Source: Heterotrichella gracilis (Eukaryota; Sar; Xanthophyceae; Tribonematales; Xanthonemataceae). Taken from it: a stretch of DNA of 20,474 nucleotides. A program made the position numbers and the translations under genes. Below, piece by piece: positions 1 through 9,288 of this stretch. The notes beneath the pieces are model-generated. The model searched no databases. It worked only from the letters and a program-made list of their open reading frames with translations, and had not been told where the DNA came from. Position 1 is the stretch's first letter; each line of letters starts with the position of its first letter. The stretch spans positions 1 through 20,474 of the forward strand of contig JAULBX010029644.1 in NCBI GenBank assembly GCA_032358255.1, read 5' to 3'.

Positions 1-560
1 CAGGAAATAGCACTACCAATGTCCATCCCAACAACGTCTGCACATGCCAGCACATGCCAAATGAATACACCCACACCATGGGTTATGTGGACAGATCAGC
101 CTAACAGGCTAACCTCCGTACTCTCACACACGGGATGCGTACAATCACTGCAAATGACCTTGCGCCACGTTGCGGGCATACAACACTGTGCAACCAGCAC
201 AACTTACTGTATGACCTCTGCAACACGCGTGCCACTGGAGCGGTATTCACTCTGGGGTCTGCACCGCCAGACTCATTGTAACGCCCTCAACATGGTAACC
301 CTACATAGGGGTTCAGCTAAACCCTGCCAGGGGGAAGCTGCCTGTTCCACACTGCTATCTTTGGATACCAGTGTCAAGGCAAGTGTAACAGGTCACTACT
401 GAAACCCTAATCTAGGGTTCTGGTAGGGTTCCTCAGGTCATCTACGACAGTCCCGGGGTAATCCTCCGCAGCTACCGGTTACAATGTTTGGCTATCAGTA
501 CATAGCTATGCATTGTGCCAATACCGGTGTTCGTTAACACCCCCAATCCTTGGAAATACA
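1..560. other. Non-coding or unrecognised stretch upstream of the retrotransposon
   Basis: I see no convincing gene here. A 127-codon open frame at 19-402 lacks an ATG start, is rich in Thr, Ser, His and Cys, and matches no motif I know, so I treat it as chance. Positions 402-432 contain a head-to-head pair of telomere-type motifs (ACCCTA then TAGGGT). No LTR, primer-binding site or Gag N-terminal sequence was recognised, so the retrotransposon to the right appears to have lost its 5' end. Confidence 0.4.
402..432. repeat. Interstitial telomere-like motifs, inverted pair
   Basis: The stretch holds AACCCTA followed three bases later by TAGGGTT, forming a small palindrome, then another TAGGGTT. 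These are degenerate units of the plant/green-algal telomere repeat TTTAGGG. They lie upstream of the retrotransposon remnant, and a similar inverted pair lies downstream at about 3985-4025. Confidence 0.5.
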
Positions 561-719
561 ATTGACTTTCATTCCTGCCAAGCTGACTGTTACACTTGGT
601 TTCAGAGCCTGGTCGAGATAGGCCACATCGCCCCCGAGTGCACCAAGCCCAGGCGGCCCAAAACTCTGGCCATACTTGGCGCGGCACAGGAGCCCGTGGC
701 ACAGCTTGCCGCTCTGTAA
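513..719 (+). pseudogene. Gag C-terminal remnant with degraded zinc knuckle
   Basis: In the frame starting at 513, the segment 588-641 reads CYT, an altered stretch, then GHIAPEC, followed by TKPRRP. This resembles the end of a retrotransposon Gag CCHC nucleocapsid knuckle (C-x2-C-x4-H-x4-C) and its basic tail. The second Cys is not in place and the spacing is too long, so the knuckle looks damaged, perhaps by a small insertion. The Gag matrix and capsid portions are absent. The frame ends at TAA 717-719, and Gag-to-Pol linker-like sequence continues in another frame (676-897) to a TAG at 898-900. CCHC knuckles bind the element's own RNA during packaging. Confidence 0.5.
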
Positions 720-918
720 CATATCGGTACATATGTTACGAGAATTCCCAATCCAACACGCCCTTTTGCTGAATGTTACACTCCAGTACACTCTCTATGA
801 GCAGGCACCCAATGGCCCAGAGGCAAGGGATGTGGACTACGAGGCCAACCCACGGCGCAGGCTCCGCCGTGCAGCAGAGTCTGACTCTGACAGTGGCTAG
901 GAACTCGGTGCACAGCAG

Positions 919-1686
919 GTGCAGAGTGGTGGGACACGTGTTAGACGCACAACAGTAGCACAGCGATTGTTGACATTCAGTTATTTGTCTCTTGTTGCTA
1001 CACAGTTTGTTTGTGACGATCCTAACAGTGACAGAATGTTTGACAGCACTGAATGGACCAAGTTGAATGAAGAGTATGGTTTCACCTTGGATGGTGCTGC
1101 AAACAGCAAAGGTTTGAACGCTTTTTGTAAGCGCTATTGTTCTCCTGTTCAGTCCTTTCTGGGCTCAGATGTAAAAGGAGAAACCTTATGGCTCAACCCA
1201 CCTTTTAAAAGGATCAGAGAATTCCTTCAGCATTACCTGCTTTGCAAAGCCATGAACCCGTATGCAACCTCTGCATGCATACTACTACCTAACTGGAACC
1301 TGGACCCTTACGTGCAAGCTTGGCTGGCGGATATGAAACCTGTGCGACGTTATGCTAAAGGTACCCGCCTGTTCATAGAACCTGACCCAACTGCACCAGG
1401 TAAGCGCTGGTTCATGCCAGGCATCCCCTGGCCAGTCACAGTCTATTATGACCCACCAAAACAAAGACCTCAGTTCCCAGGCACCAGTGAGGCACAGTTG
1501 ACACTGCAGATACAGGTTTGCACAGTGACTGCATACCTCAGTCACCTTCTTCACCAGGCTCAGAACAGCCACCTGTCATTCACGCAGACTCATACTTCAG
1601 TGTGCAGGGCAAAGTGCAAGGGCAGCGCTGCCGCATTCTGCTGGATACAGGAGCAACAGGTAACTTTATATGTGCTGACTTTGTGA
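919..1686 (+). pseudogene. Dam-like DNA adenine-methyltransferase domain within the retrotransposon polyprotein
   Basis: The frame contains a block resembling phage/Dam-family N6-adenine methyltransferases: DSTEW, then GFTLDGAA, then NAFCKRYC, and a motif IV-like WLNPPF with NPPF at 1195-1206. After it come ILLPNWN (about 1300) and a TRLFIEP block that fits a later strand. N6A-MTases use (D/N)PP(Y/F) to hold the flipped adenine and a D-x-A-A region for AdoMet; I infer an MTase fold, but activity is unknown. The same frame is open upstream to the TAG at 898-900. At the 3' end it overlaps the protease frame in a -1 relation, and no clear slippery heptamer was seen, so an indel is more likely than programmed frameshifting. 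The real protein was probably a polyprotein segment, not a free enzyme. Confidence 0.6.
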
Positions 1687-3692
1687 AACGTCACGCCTTG
1701 GTTACTCAGAAACACGGTACAGTGGTCCAGGGAGGGTTTGGTGGTGCGCACACCTTCTCTCAACAGGCCACTGCAGTGGTGAAGCTAGGTAGGGGTGCTG
1801 CACTTAACTTTGGTGCACAAACATTTATTTCTTGTCCCCTCAGCTAACCCGTAGATGCTGTTTTGGGTTTACCGTTTCTTCAACAATATGACTGTGTGTT
1901 GCGTGCATCTGAAGGTACATGCACAGTGCTGCAGCCGCCCTCGGGGGGGGGAGTAGTGACCGTCAAATCACCACCACCTACAGTTCATATGTTGTCTGCA
2001 CTTCAGTTTAAACGTGCTGTAAAACACAAAGATTGGATCTTTGCTGTTAGTATAGAGCAAGCGGCTACTGCAGAGCCACTCACACCTTACTCTACAGATG
2101 CGCACACTAAGGATATTCAGTTGCTCATTCAGGAATACAAAGAAGTCCTCCCTGAAGATATCCCAGATGGTGTACCTGAACGCAGTATTGTTCACAGAAT
2201 CCCCCTTGTGCAAGGTGCAAAACCAGTTGCTATTCCTCAGTATAGGCTGAGCCAGCTGGAGCTGGAAGAGGTCAAGAAGCAGGTCACGTATTTGCTTGAT
2301 AAAGGCCTTATTGCCCCCACTATCTCTCCTTGGGCTGCTCCTGTTTTGTTTGCTCCGAAGGCTGATGGCGGCCTGCGTATGTGTATTGATTATCGTGCAC
2401 TGAACAAGCAAACTGTCAAGGACAGGTTCCCTTTACCCAGGACTGAAGACTTGCTGGACCGCATTGGGAACGCGCAGTACTTCAGCAAGTTGGACCTCCG
2501 GTCAGGCTACTGGCAGATCCCAGTGGCGCCGGCAGACCAAGCTAAAACTGCCTTCATGACAAGGTATGGGCATTATCAGTGGCGAGTAATGCCTTTTGGC
2601 TTGACGGGTGCCCCAGCCTGTTTCTAGCGGCTTGTAAATTCCTTGTTCAGTAAATACTTGGATAAATTCATGGTTGTTTACCTTGACGATATATTAATAT
2701 TCAGCGACACTGCTGAACAGCATAAACAGCATCTCAGGCTAGTACTGGAAGTACTCAGACAAGAACAGCTATGCGCTAAACTCAGTAAATGTGCGTTTTT
2801 CCAATCGGAAGTTGATTTTTTGGGTCATAAAATCAGCCAGGGCCATATCAAAGTTGATCCTGTAAAAATTAAAGCTGTCCAGGACTGGCCAACGCCCACA
2901 TCAGTACCCGAGTTGCGTTCATTTTTGGGAATGGTAAACTATTTCAGAAAATTTATAGATAACCATGCCAAAATCTGTAAACCATTATTTGACTTACTCA
3001 GTAAAAAGTCTACTAAAGAATGGTCAGTTGAGTGTGAGAACAGCTTTGTTCAGCTGAAACAAATTCTCACCAGTGCTCCAGTTTTATGCACCCCGGACTT
3101 TAAAAAGCCTTTTATAGTCTATACCGATGCCTCCATGCATGGCATAGGTGCAGTATTGATGCAGGAACATTCCGATGGATTAAAGCCTCTTGCATATGAA
3201 TCCCGTAAGCTTAACCCCGTCGAGGTTAATTATGCTACCCACGAGCAGGAATTGTTGGCGGTAGTGCATGCCTTGAAGACATGGCACTGCTACCTTGAGG
3301 GTTCTGCGTTCACAGTGCTCGTTCGCACTGATCATAAACCCTTACAGCATTTCCTGACTCAGCCTACCTTGACTCGCCGTCAAGCTCGTTGGTGGGAAGT
3401 GGTGCATGCATACGATTTTGCTGTCCACTATTGCAAAGGCTCAGATAACATTGCGGATGCATTGTCCCGTCGTCCTGATCACAGAATTAAAGTTGAGCCA
3501 CAGACTCTGGCTGCTCTCAACTTATCAGCACCCAATCAAATCTTGCATGATACATATTTGGTTGACAGATGTGCAGAGTTATATCCAACAGATACGTGGT
3601 TCACGCCTCGCAATATAACGCGGTCCAAATTGGACAAAATAGGGTCAGTTTACTACACAGCAAAGGATCAGTTGGCGGTCCCACATGCTCAG
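1503..3692 (+). pseudogene. pol: Pol remnant: aspartic protease, reverse transcriptase, RNase H, with two in-frame stops
   Basis: A single reading frame runs from about 1503 to 3692, broken only by TAA at 1845-1847 and TAG at 2625-2627. The protease part shows LLDTGATGNFI. After the first stop comes [14 protein letters not shown], the usual C-terminal protease block. RT motifs in order are [67 protein letters not shown] and VDFLGHKIS. RNase H shows VYTDAS, YATHEQELLAVV, VRTDHKPLQ and NIADALSRRP. The TAG replaces the Gln of the conserved FQRL motif (CAG to TAG, one transition). The integrase is missing. RT and RNase H would copy the element's RNA to DNA in a cytoplasmic particle; with two stops and no integrase this copy should be inactive. 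Confidence 0.85.
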
Positions 3693-6600
3693 ATGTTGAT
3701 TGACGGTCTGGCGCGCCGGCTGCAGCGTGTGCACCAACAGCTTGACGAGCTGGAGGTCAAGCCAGGTATGGGTGTTCCCTTGGGTAGGGAACTTTGCATG
3801 TGGATGGAGGGGTTGCTGAAGGTTCTCCTGGAAAGTTGTGTAGCCGTTTAAACAGATTGTTTCAGTACAAACGCCACCATTACGACTATGGTATGCTTTA
3901 TGGCTGGGGAACCATCAGTACACGCGCACTAATTGACTGTTGGTTTTGTCGCTTTGCCTCTTTTTTTTAGCCAGAAGAGTGTTTAGGGGTTAGGGTTCAG
4001 GGTATAGGGTTACCCTAAACCTAACATACCAAAACCTAAGGATGAGTGGCAACAGCACACAACCATAGTGCTGCCTCACATGACATGCCACCAAGTCTTG
4101 CCTGCTTCCTTCAGGCATGCTTGACTTTGCTGCAAATGGTAGTGGTGTGGGTAGTGACCTGTGGTTGTAGCGTTTTATTGTTTACAAATCACCTCCTTTG
4201 TTGCAGCATATACTAGCACACAGTACACGGAACTGCTGCAAGTGATGGTCGCCAATGTCAAACCCAGCAACTTTGCAGACGCCTGGGTTGACTTTCAAGA
4301 TGTGTCCTTCATGCAGTCGACTGGGGTGCTATACCTGTGCTATCGGCCATCAAACGAAGCAAAGGTGAGCGTGGATGTCCGCGCTTACCGTATTGGCTTT
4401 CTACTGTTGTGGTTGTAAAGCCTTTTAGTCACAAATAGGTTAAGGCATTCAAGAAATACATTACACAAATTGAAAAAAGGTTTGATGTCAGTACAAGGGG
4501 TGAAATGTACCCAACAAATTGCACATAATTATGGCAGTGACAGTGACCTAACAAAATAGAAGCCTGAAAACCAGTTTGAAGCTGATGGAATGCAAGGGTT
4601 TAGAATTTAGGTTTGCCCTTATTTGTTTTACTAGAGGGGCGTAACACATGTGTGTTTGCGCAGCCACTCGGGGCGAGCCTGGCGTGGCCGCCCTTTGCCA
4701 AGTTTGTGGACGATGCGCAGCACACCCCTGTCAGGCTGGACCATAACACGTGCGCTGCTGTCATGGAGCTTGTGGTGGACATGTCTCCCTCCTACAGGAA
4801 CACCGATGGCCGTGTCCTGCTGGACATCACCAGGAAGGTGCTTGGAGAGGGCCATAAGGGTTTGAAACGAGGGTTAGAGGCTACGAGAGCACCCCGGGCA
4901 CATGAAATCCTCCTAGACTACATCAACCTGCACATGGACGACCCCTTCACCACAATGGAGCCAACTTTAAAGTCCACGGTACGTCTTTATTGCAAGGGCA
5001 GGGTAGGCTGTATTGGCTAGGCATACGCTGATGGGAGGAACTCGTGAGCATTATCTTCGTATGACTCTGCCATGGCTTTGGTCCATGTGACCTTGTATTC
5101 ATGCCTGCAAAGTTGTTGTACACACATGACAATGGACCATGATTTGTCACTTCGAGCACATGACTGGCACCGTTTGGAAATATTGGTTGTTACAGTAAGC
5201 AAACTATAGGCTACGCTGGTTGGGACATTTAGGACGTTTATCAGACGATAGGGTTCCTAAATGTATGGTCTTTGGTAGGGTAGAGGGGGCCAAGGGGGTA
5301 GGTAAGCCAAGGGCCACGTGGGCTGACTTACTCCAGCAGGACCTCAAGTCGCGTGGGATCAATAAGTGGTTCAAACAGTGCCAGGAAAGAGCTGCGTGGC
5401 GCCGCATGTGCAAGACCGACTGCTAATCTGGCTGTATTGTTGGAATGCATGTAACTAATTAACTAACTAATAGTAGGCAAACTTTCAGATTGAATGTGGC
5501 GTGTGTTGTATTTGCATGTTTGTGCTTCAATGTCTTGTGTTATATCTGTACGTGGTTGTGCTTCAATGTCATGTGTGTGATCTCGCAGTTGCCTGTCTGT
5601 CAGACCTCGCTACCACTGATTTTCTAGTATCTTATGCTGTGCGTGTATTCACCCTTCAGCTTGTGGTCCCTTGGCAACAAAAGGAATGAGTAGGCAGTCA
5701 ATGTACTTGTATGTAAATGTTTATTTGGATTGTGCTCACCAACAGTTGCAAGCATGTAATGCTGCCATAATACAACAAATGGGTCTACTGCTTGACTGTT
5801 TGGATGTTGCTGCAACGCAGGAATCGCAATCTGTATCAGATGGCTCCCTGAAGGACATCACCGGTCTGCTGGCGGCCATCGTGGAGGTGAAGGAAGGTGG
5901 CGTCACCGCCAATGGCCAAATGCAGCTGCTGGCCATGTATGCGCAGCTGGTGATGGGCTACAGGGCATCCGTGACTGACAGTTTGAAGCATTATGCTTAC
6001 TACAACACATGCCTGCCCATGCTTGGCATTGAAATTGAGGACAACACCATCAGGTGAGGCAGCTTTTAATTTCATGCCCATTGCTTGCTGTCAAAACCTC
6101 GGCCAAACCATCAGCTGTTGTATGCTATTGGTGGCAGACTCTTGCATTGGCATCATGGATATAATATATGCTGCCTCGCATGTTTTCGTAATGAAAAAAC
6201 GTCTTGTGGTAACAGGTTCCATGCCCTGTACTTCCTGGACAAGGTGTGCTGTGAGCCGCTGACACCCAAGATGCACCTCGGGGATCACCGTGAGCAGGTG
6301 GGGTACATGCGGTCCTTGGGACGCGCCCTGAGAAGCGCAGCCGCCCTCCTCAACGACATCCAGAATCACCACAAGGAACTGGACGAGGAACGGAAGGTTG
6401 CTGCAGGACAGCGAAGCCCGCGTGTGCCGCGCAATCTTGAAGGCCGGCATGCGCACATTGCCTCCAGCATTCCGCACGAGCTGCAGTACCCTAGGTGCGC
6501 CTGTTGCCAAACCTAATAAGTTGTAGTTTCAGCTATACAGTGACACTCCTAGCCGCACATTGCCCATTCCCTTGGCGCTCCTGCTCATGTGAGTGCCAGG

Positions 6601-8769
6601 TTTGTTGCAAAGGATTGTTTGGAGCAAAGTTTAAAGGTGCAAAATGCTTGGGCATTAGGTGGGTTTAATGTACTGTCTAGAGAGTCATTTTGGGGTACGT
6701 TCTTTGTGTCTGTTTACAAGGTTTGCTGGTGCAGGTATGGCAGCGTGAAGCCGCTGGGGCAGGCCCCTTCCCGCGTGTACCTCTGCACGCCACCTCTAGA
6801 GGAAGCCCAACCCACTGGTCAACCCCGCCAGGAGGTGTGCAAGGTGGTGCTGGGCCTGTACCCAGAGGATCTCCATCACCAGCTGGCGTCTAAAAGGGCT
6901 GCCCCTGAGCTCTACACTGTGGAATCCAAGCACCAGGTCACGGTGGTGAAGGTGAGGTGTAAGGCATGGGGTTGTGCTGCAGTGGTTGCACGTGGTGATG
7001 CTGTGCGCTTGGAGATGGTTATCATGGTGGCCATGTGAGAGTGAGCGCTCATCCATGTGTTACCTCACTGCAGCCTGCTGCCGCATCGGACAGGCAGGGA
7101 AGCAGTTCATGCATGCCTTTTGTCCATCACAAAAAAATGACCTAAACCCTAAACATGTTTTGAATCATATGTGCATGAGGGTTGTCAGCACAGCCAAGGT
7201 ATGTAAAGCTCAGCCGTTGTATCAGTCCCATGCAATAAGGCAGGTACAATCGCAGGCTTATGAAATACAGGTTGAAAGTGATACATGTTGTTGTCCTGTG
7301 AACTTGCACATTACGAGGCACATTGCATTGCTCAAGCAGTGGGATATTGTTGCACTAATGTAGGTGGTTGCAAACTGATACAATGTGACCAGCATATTCC
7401 ATCTGCCCATTGACGAAATGTTGATCTTCAGCTTCAACTCTGCAGATGGAGCACCTGGCTGAGGTTGATGGCTGGGTGTCGTTGCATAAATACCGCGGAA
7501 GCGAGGCCGCCCTGTTCAACGGCTACAAGCGACTTCTGAGCATATTGCAGGCGTTCTTGGGTGGTAAGGGCGTCCATGGAGATGTGCGGGTGCCCAACGT
7601 TATGGTCAGGTATGGGGACACTTAATGACTGTTGGCTTTGAGCGTAAATAGTTTCAAGAGTGCAGTAAAATCAAGTGTGATCAGCTGATATGGTTGCAGT
7701 GATAGCATGATTGCCCGTGATATGGTTCATTGCAGCATGATTTCCTGGATCGGGTTCATTACAACATGATTGCCCTTGACCTGGTTCATGACAGCTTGTT
7801 TGCCCGTGACCTGGTTCATTGCAATCGCACTCTTGCATCCCCAGGAGAACTCTTGTACATCCTTTGTCTGGACGCCGCAAACCTCTGCAAGCTTGGTGAA
7901 TTGTGACTTGCACTATGTTGAAGGGGCAAACACAGGGTGACTATCAGAACCCTTCTTGGAATGAGCTAACACCCACGGTGGCTTCCTCTTTGCCAGACCT
8001 TTTACCACGTGCGGACTGCCACATGCATGCGCTGCAAGTCTGACCTGAACATTTCTAGTGAACAACATATCCATGTTGTTTGCAGGCAAGGCACACAAGA
8101 TGTTTTGTATCTGATGGATGACGAGACATTGGATGAGCGCGTGCAGCAGCTGCGGGAATGGTGGGTCAAAACTCAAAGCCTGTACCGTACCTATTGCACA
8201 TTTGATTCATATGACATATGATATGAACACCTTCCTTGTAACGTATTCAGGTTGAATTGCCTTGCATAGTGTTCATCTGTGCCAGAGCTGCATGTGGGAA
8301 AATGTGGTATGTAGCGTCCTGCGTGTGTAGCGTGTGCATGGTCCTTGCATGCTACGTTAGACATTGTTGCGGTAAGGGTCGCACCCAAACCTGCAGGTTT
8401 TAAGTAGTTGTAGTTATCACTGAGTGTGCATCGGGTAGCAGTACGGTACAGCATATATATTGCTGCATCATGGTTGGTACAGTGTGTACAGTGTGGTGTC
8501 ACTGAACTTGGGGAATCACGTGTTGCAGGTCTAGCGGCACAGAGTACTCGGAGAGTGCAGCTGAGGATGCTGTGGAGGTGCGCCTGATTGACATGGCTTC
8601 AGGTGGCAGTCAAGGGGACGCTCTGTTTCCGGAGTTCATGAATGGCAAGGCCAAGTGGGCTTTGGAGAATCCAGATGGCGAGCCCATAGAGCAATGGCAT
8701 GACAGGCATCAGCTGGCAGATGCGTATGAGAGATGGGTCAAGGGTGCACGCAAGCCCGTCAAGGTGTGA
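3693..8769 (+). CDS. Crinkler/CR-type nuclease-like plus protein kinase-like protein, nine exons
   Basis: My exon model is 3693-3765, 4207-4364, 4664-4978, 5746-6053, 6216-6494, 6735-6951, 7446-7609, 8086-8160 and 8529-8769: 1830 nt, 609 aa, stop TGA. All introns are GT-AG and every junction keeps phase. Residues about 183-300 fit a PD-(D/E)xK nuclease-like core: D219 (KDITG), then IVEVK with E229-x-K231. A block CCEPLTPK plus LGDHREQ follows. Residues about 405-590 form a divergent kinase: K414 in EVCKVV, PEDLHHQLASKRAAPELY, VMEHL-like VKMEHL, HGDVRVPN (D496, N501), and LID551 in place of the usual DFG or DFD. This order recalls the REase-kinase proteins of the Crinkler/CR effector class. 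Partner and substrate are unknown. The true N-terminus is uncertain because the first exon abuts a retrotransposon. An alternative 3' end splices AAG (8763) to 8817. TGTAA at 9013 could be the polyadenylation signal. Confidence 0.65.
3766..4206 (+). other. Intron 1 of the nuclease-kinase gene, with telomere-like motifs
   Basis: The donor is CAG|GTATGG and the acceptor TTTGTTGCAG. Joining them leaves G plus CA, an Ala codon, and both sides stay open. A run of T (3959-3968) is followed by several TTAGGG-like units at about 3978-4026: GGGGTTAGGGTT, then TATAGGGTTACCCTAAACC, an inverted pair. I see no coding sequence in the intron. Confidence 0.5.
5199..5476 (+). mobile_element. 5'-truncated LINE (non-LTR retrotransposon) fragment in intron 3
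   Basis: The frame 5199-5426 reads YRLRWLGHLGRLSDDR, then GKPRATWADLLQQDL, then ERAAWRRMCKTDC and a TAA stop. This is the characteristic C-terminal end of many LINE ORF2 proteins (RWLGHVxRMxDDR, GRPxxxWxD, DRxxWR). Everything upstream is missing, as expected from incomplete target-primed reverse transcription. The 3' tail contains TGTAACTAATTAACTAACTAA, a short TAAC-type repeat used as an end by several LINE clades; TGTAA also matches the chlorophyte polyadenylation signal. It lies within the intron between 4978 and 5746, in the same orientation as the host gene, and a related tail occurs at 10810-10916. Confidence 0.8.
7670..7824. repeat. 30-bp minisatellite in intron 7 of the nuclease-kinase gene
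   Basis: Four imperfect tandem units begin at 7706, 7736, 7765 and 7795 (spacing 30, 29, 30). Each is of the type CATGATTGCCCGTGACCTGG followed by TTCATTGCAG. A degenerate partial unit precedes them at about 7687-7705. Read on the - strand they would give a ten-residue repeat (CNEPGHGQTS type), but the host gene runs on +, so I treat it as non-coding. Every unit carries CAG- or CAA-like ends that resemble splice acceptors. Confidence 0.8.
8086..8160 (+). other. Candidate cassette exon of the nuclease-kinase gene
   Basis: The segment is bounded by TTTGCAG upstream and GTGGGT downstream, is exactly 75 nt, and enters and leaves in the same phase as its neighbours. Including or skipping it therefore keeps the frame. 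It encodes an acidic helical piece, DVLYLMDDETLDERVQQLRE, between the catalytic HGDxxxxN loop and the metal-binding Asp of the kinase-like domain. I included it in the main model, but transcript data would be needed to tell whether it is constitutive, alternative or spurious. Confidence 0.45.
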
Positions 8770-9288
8770 GGCTGCTGGGATCTTACTGCTGTGGATTTGC
8801 TTTTGACAACTTGTAGCCTGACTGGCTGCTGCACCTAGTAAGAGGCGTGCAATCATGGTGGTATACCCCAACGTCATGCAGTTACAAGAGCGGCTGCGGG
8901 GGAGATCTTTGTATGAAAACATTGCTTATGATACTTGCATTCCAGCAAAGGAAGTAGATGAGCAATCAGCCCTGTACTAGCTTGCGCCACCCAGCCCTGT
9001 TGTGGCATTGCTTGTAACATTCCTGTAGACTTGACCCTACTAGCTTGGACCAAATTTCTCTACTTTGTGCTTCAGGATTGTTGGGCACTTGGGCCTCAAT
9101 ATTCAGGGAGTATTAGTATAAGCGTTTAAACCGTTTTCTTTTAATAATGGATCTAATATGTACCCACCCGTTGGGTGAGAACGGGGCATATAAATGGCGA
9201 TCAAAGCATTACCTGGTAGAGTAGGTAGAAAGATGGTTGGTGGATTCTGTAGAATTAAAATTCTCAACCTTACACAACAACATTGCAG
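8770..9288 (+). other. 3' flank of the nuclease-kinase gene
   Basis: TGTAA at 9013-9017 is a possible polyadenylation signal about 245 nt after the TGA. A 41-codon open frame with ATG at 8855 (stop 8978-8980) looks mildly protein-like (NVMQLQERLRGRSLYENIA), and the frame entered from an acceptor at 8816 (TTGTAG|CCTGACTGG) is open to about 8957. Either could be a small exon, but neither has a recognisable motif. Confidence 0.3.

Larger units (their letters stand above)
560..3692 (+). mobile_element. Ty3/gypsy-type LTR retrotransposon remnant (gag end, MTase-like, PR, RT, RNase H)
   Basis: This is the internal part of a Ty3/gypsy-class retrotransposon. Domain order is a degraded Gag CCHC knuckle (588-641), a Dam-like methyltransferase domain (about 1030-1460), aspartic protease (DTGA at 1644-1655), reverse transcriptase (YLDD at 2679-2690) and RNase H (about 3105-3470). 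The Ty3/gypsy order is PR-RT-RNase H-integrase. Here the sequence ends after the post-RNase H linker (motif DQLAVPHA, about 3667-3690), exactly where the integrase zinc finger should begin. No LTRs were recognised at either end. Decay is visible: in-frame stops at 898, 1845 and 2625, and a frame change between about 1491 and 1590. The element appears 5'- and 3'-truncated and unable to transpose by itself. Confidence 0.88.

Noticed and set aside
19-402. 127-codon open frame at the left edge
   Set aside because: No ATG start, no motif, and composition like translated non-coding DNA.
1845-2627. Alternative nuclear code with TAA/TAG read as Gln (as in some ulvophyte algae)
   Set aside because: TAG at a conserved Gln is suggestive, but the nine-exon gene and the 528-codon transposase frame use CAA/CAG freely and contain no in-frame TAA or TAG. 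Simple decay of the retrotransposon explains it better.
7671-7913. - strand frame with a ten-residue repeat
   Set aside because: It is the translation of the 30-bp minisatellite; no start context or flanking exons support a gene.
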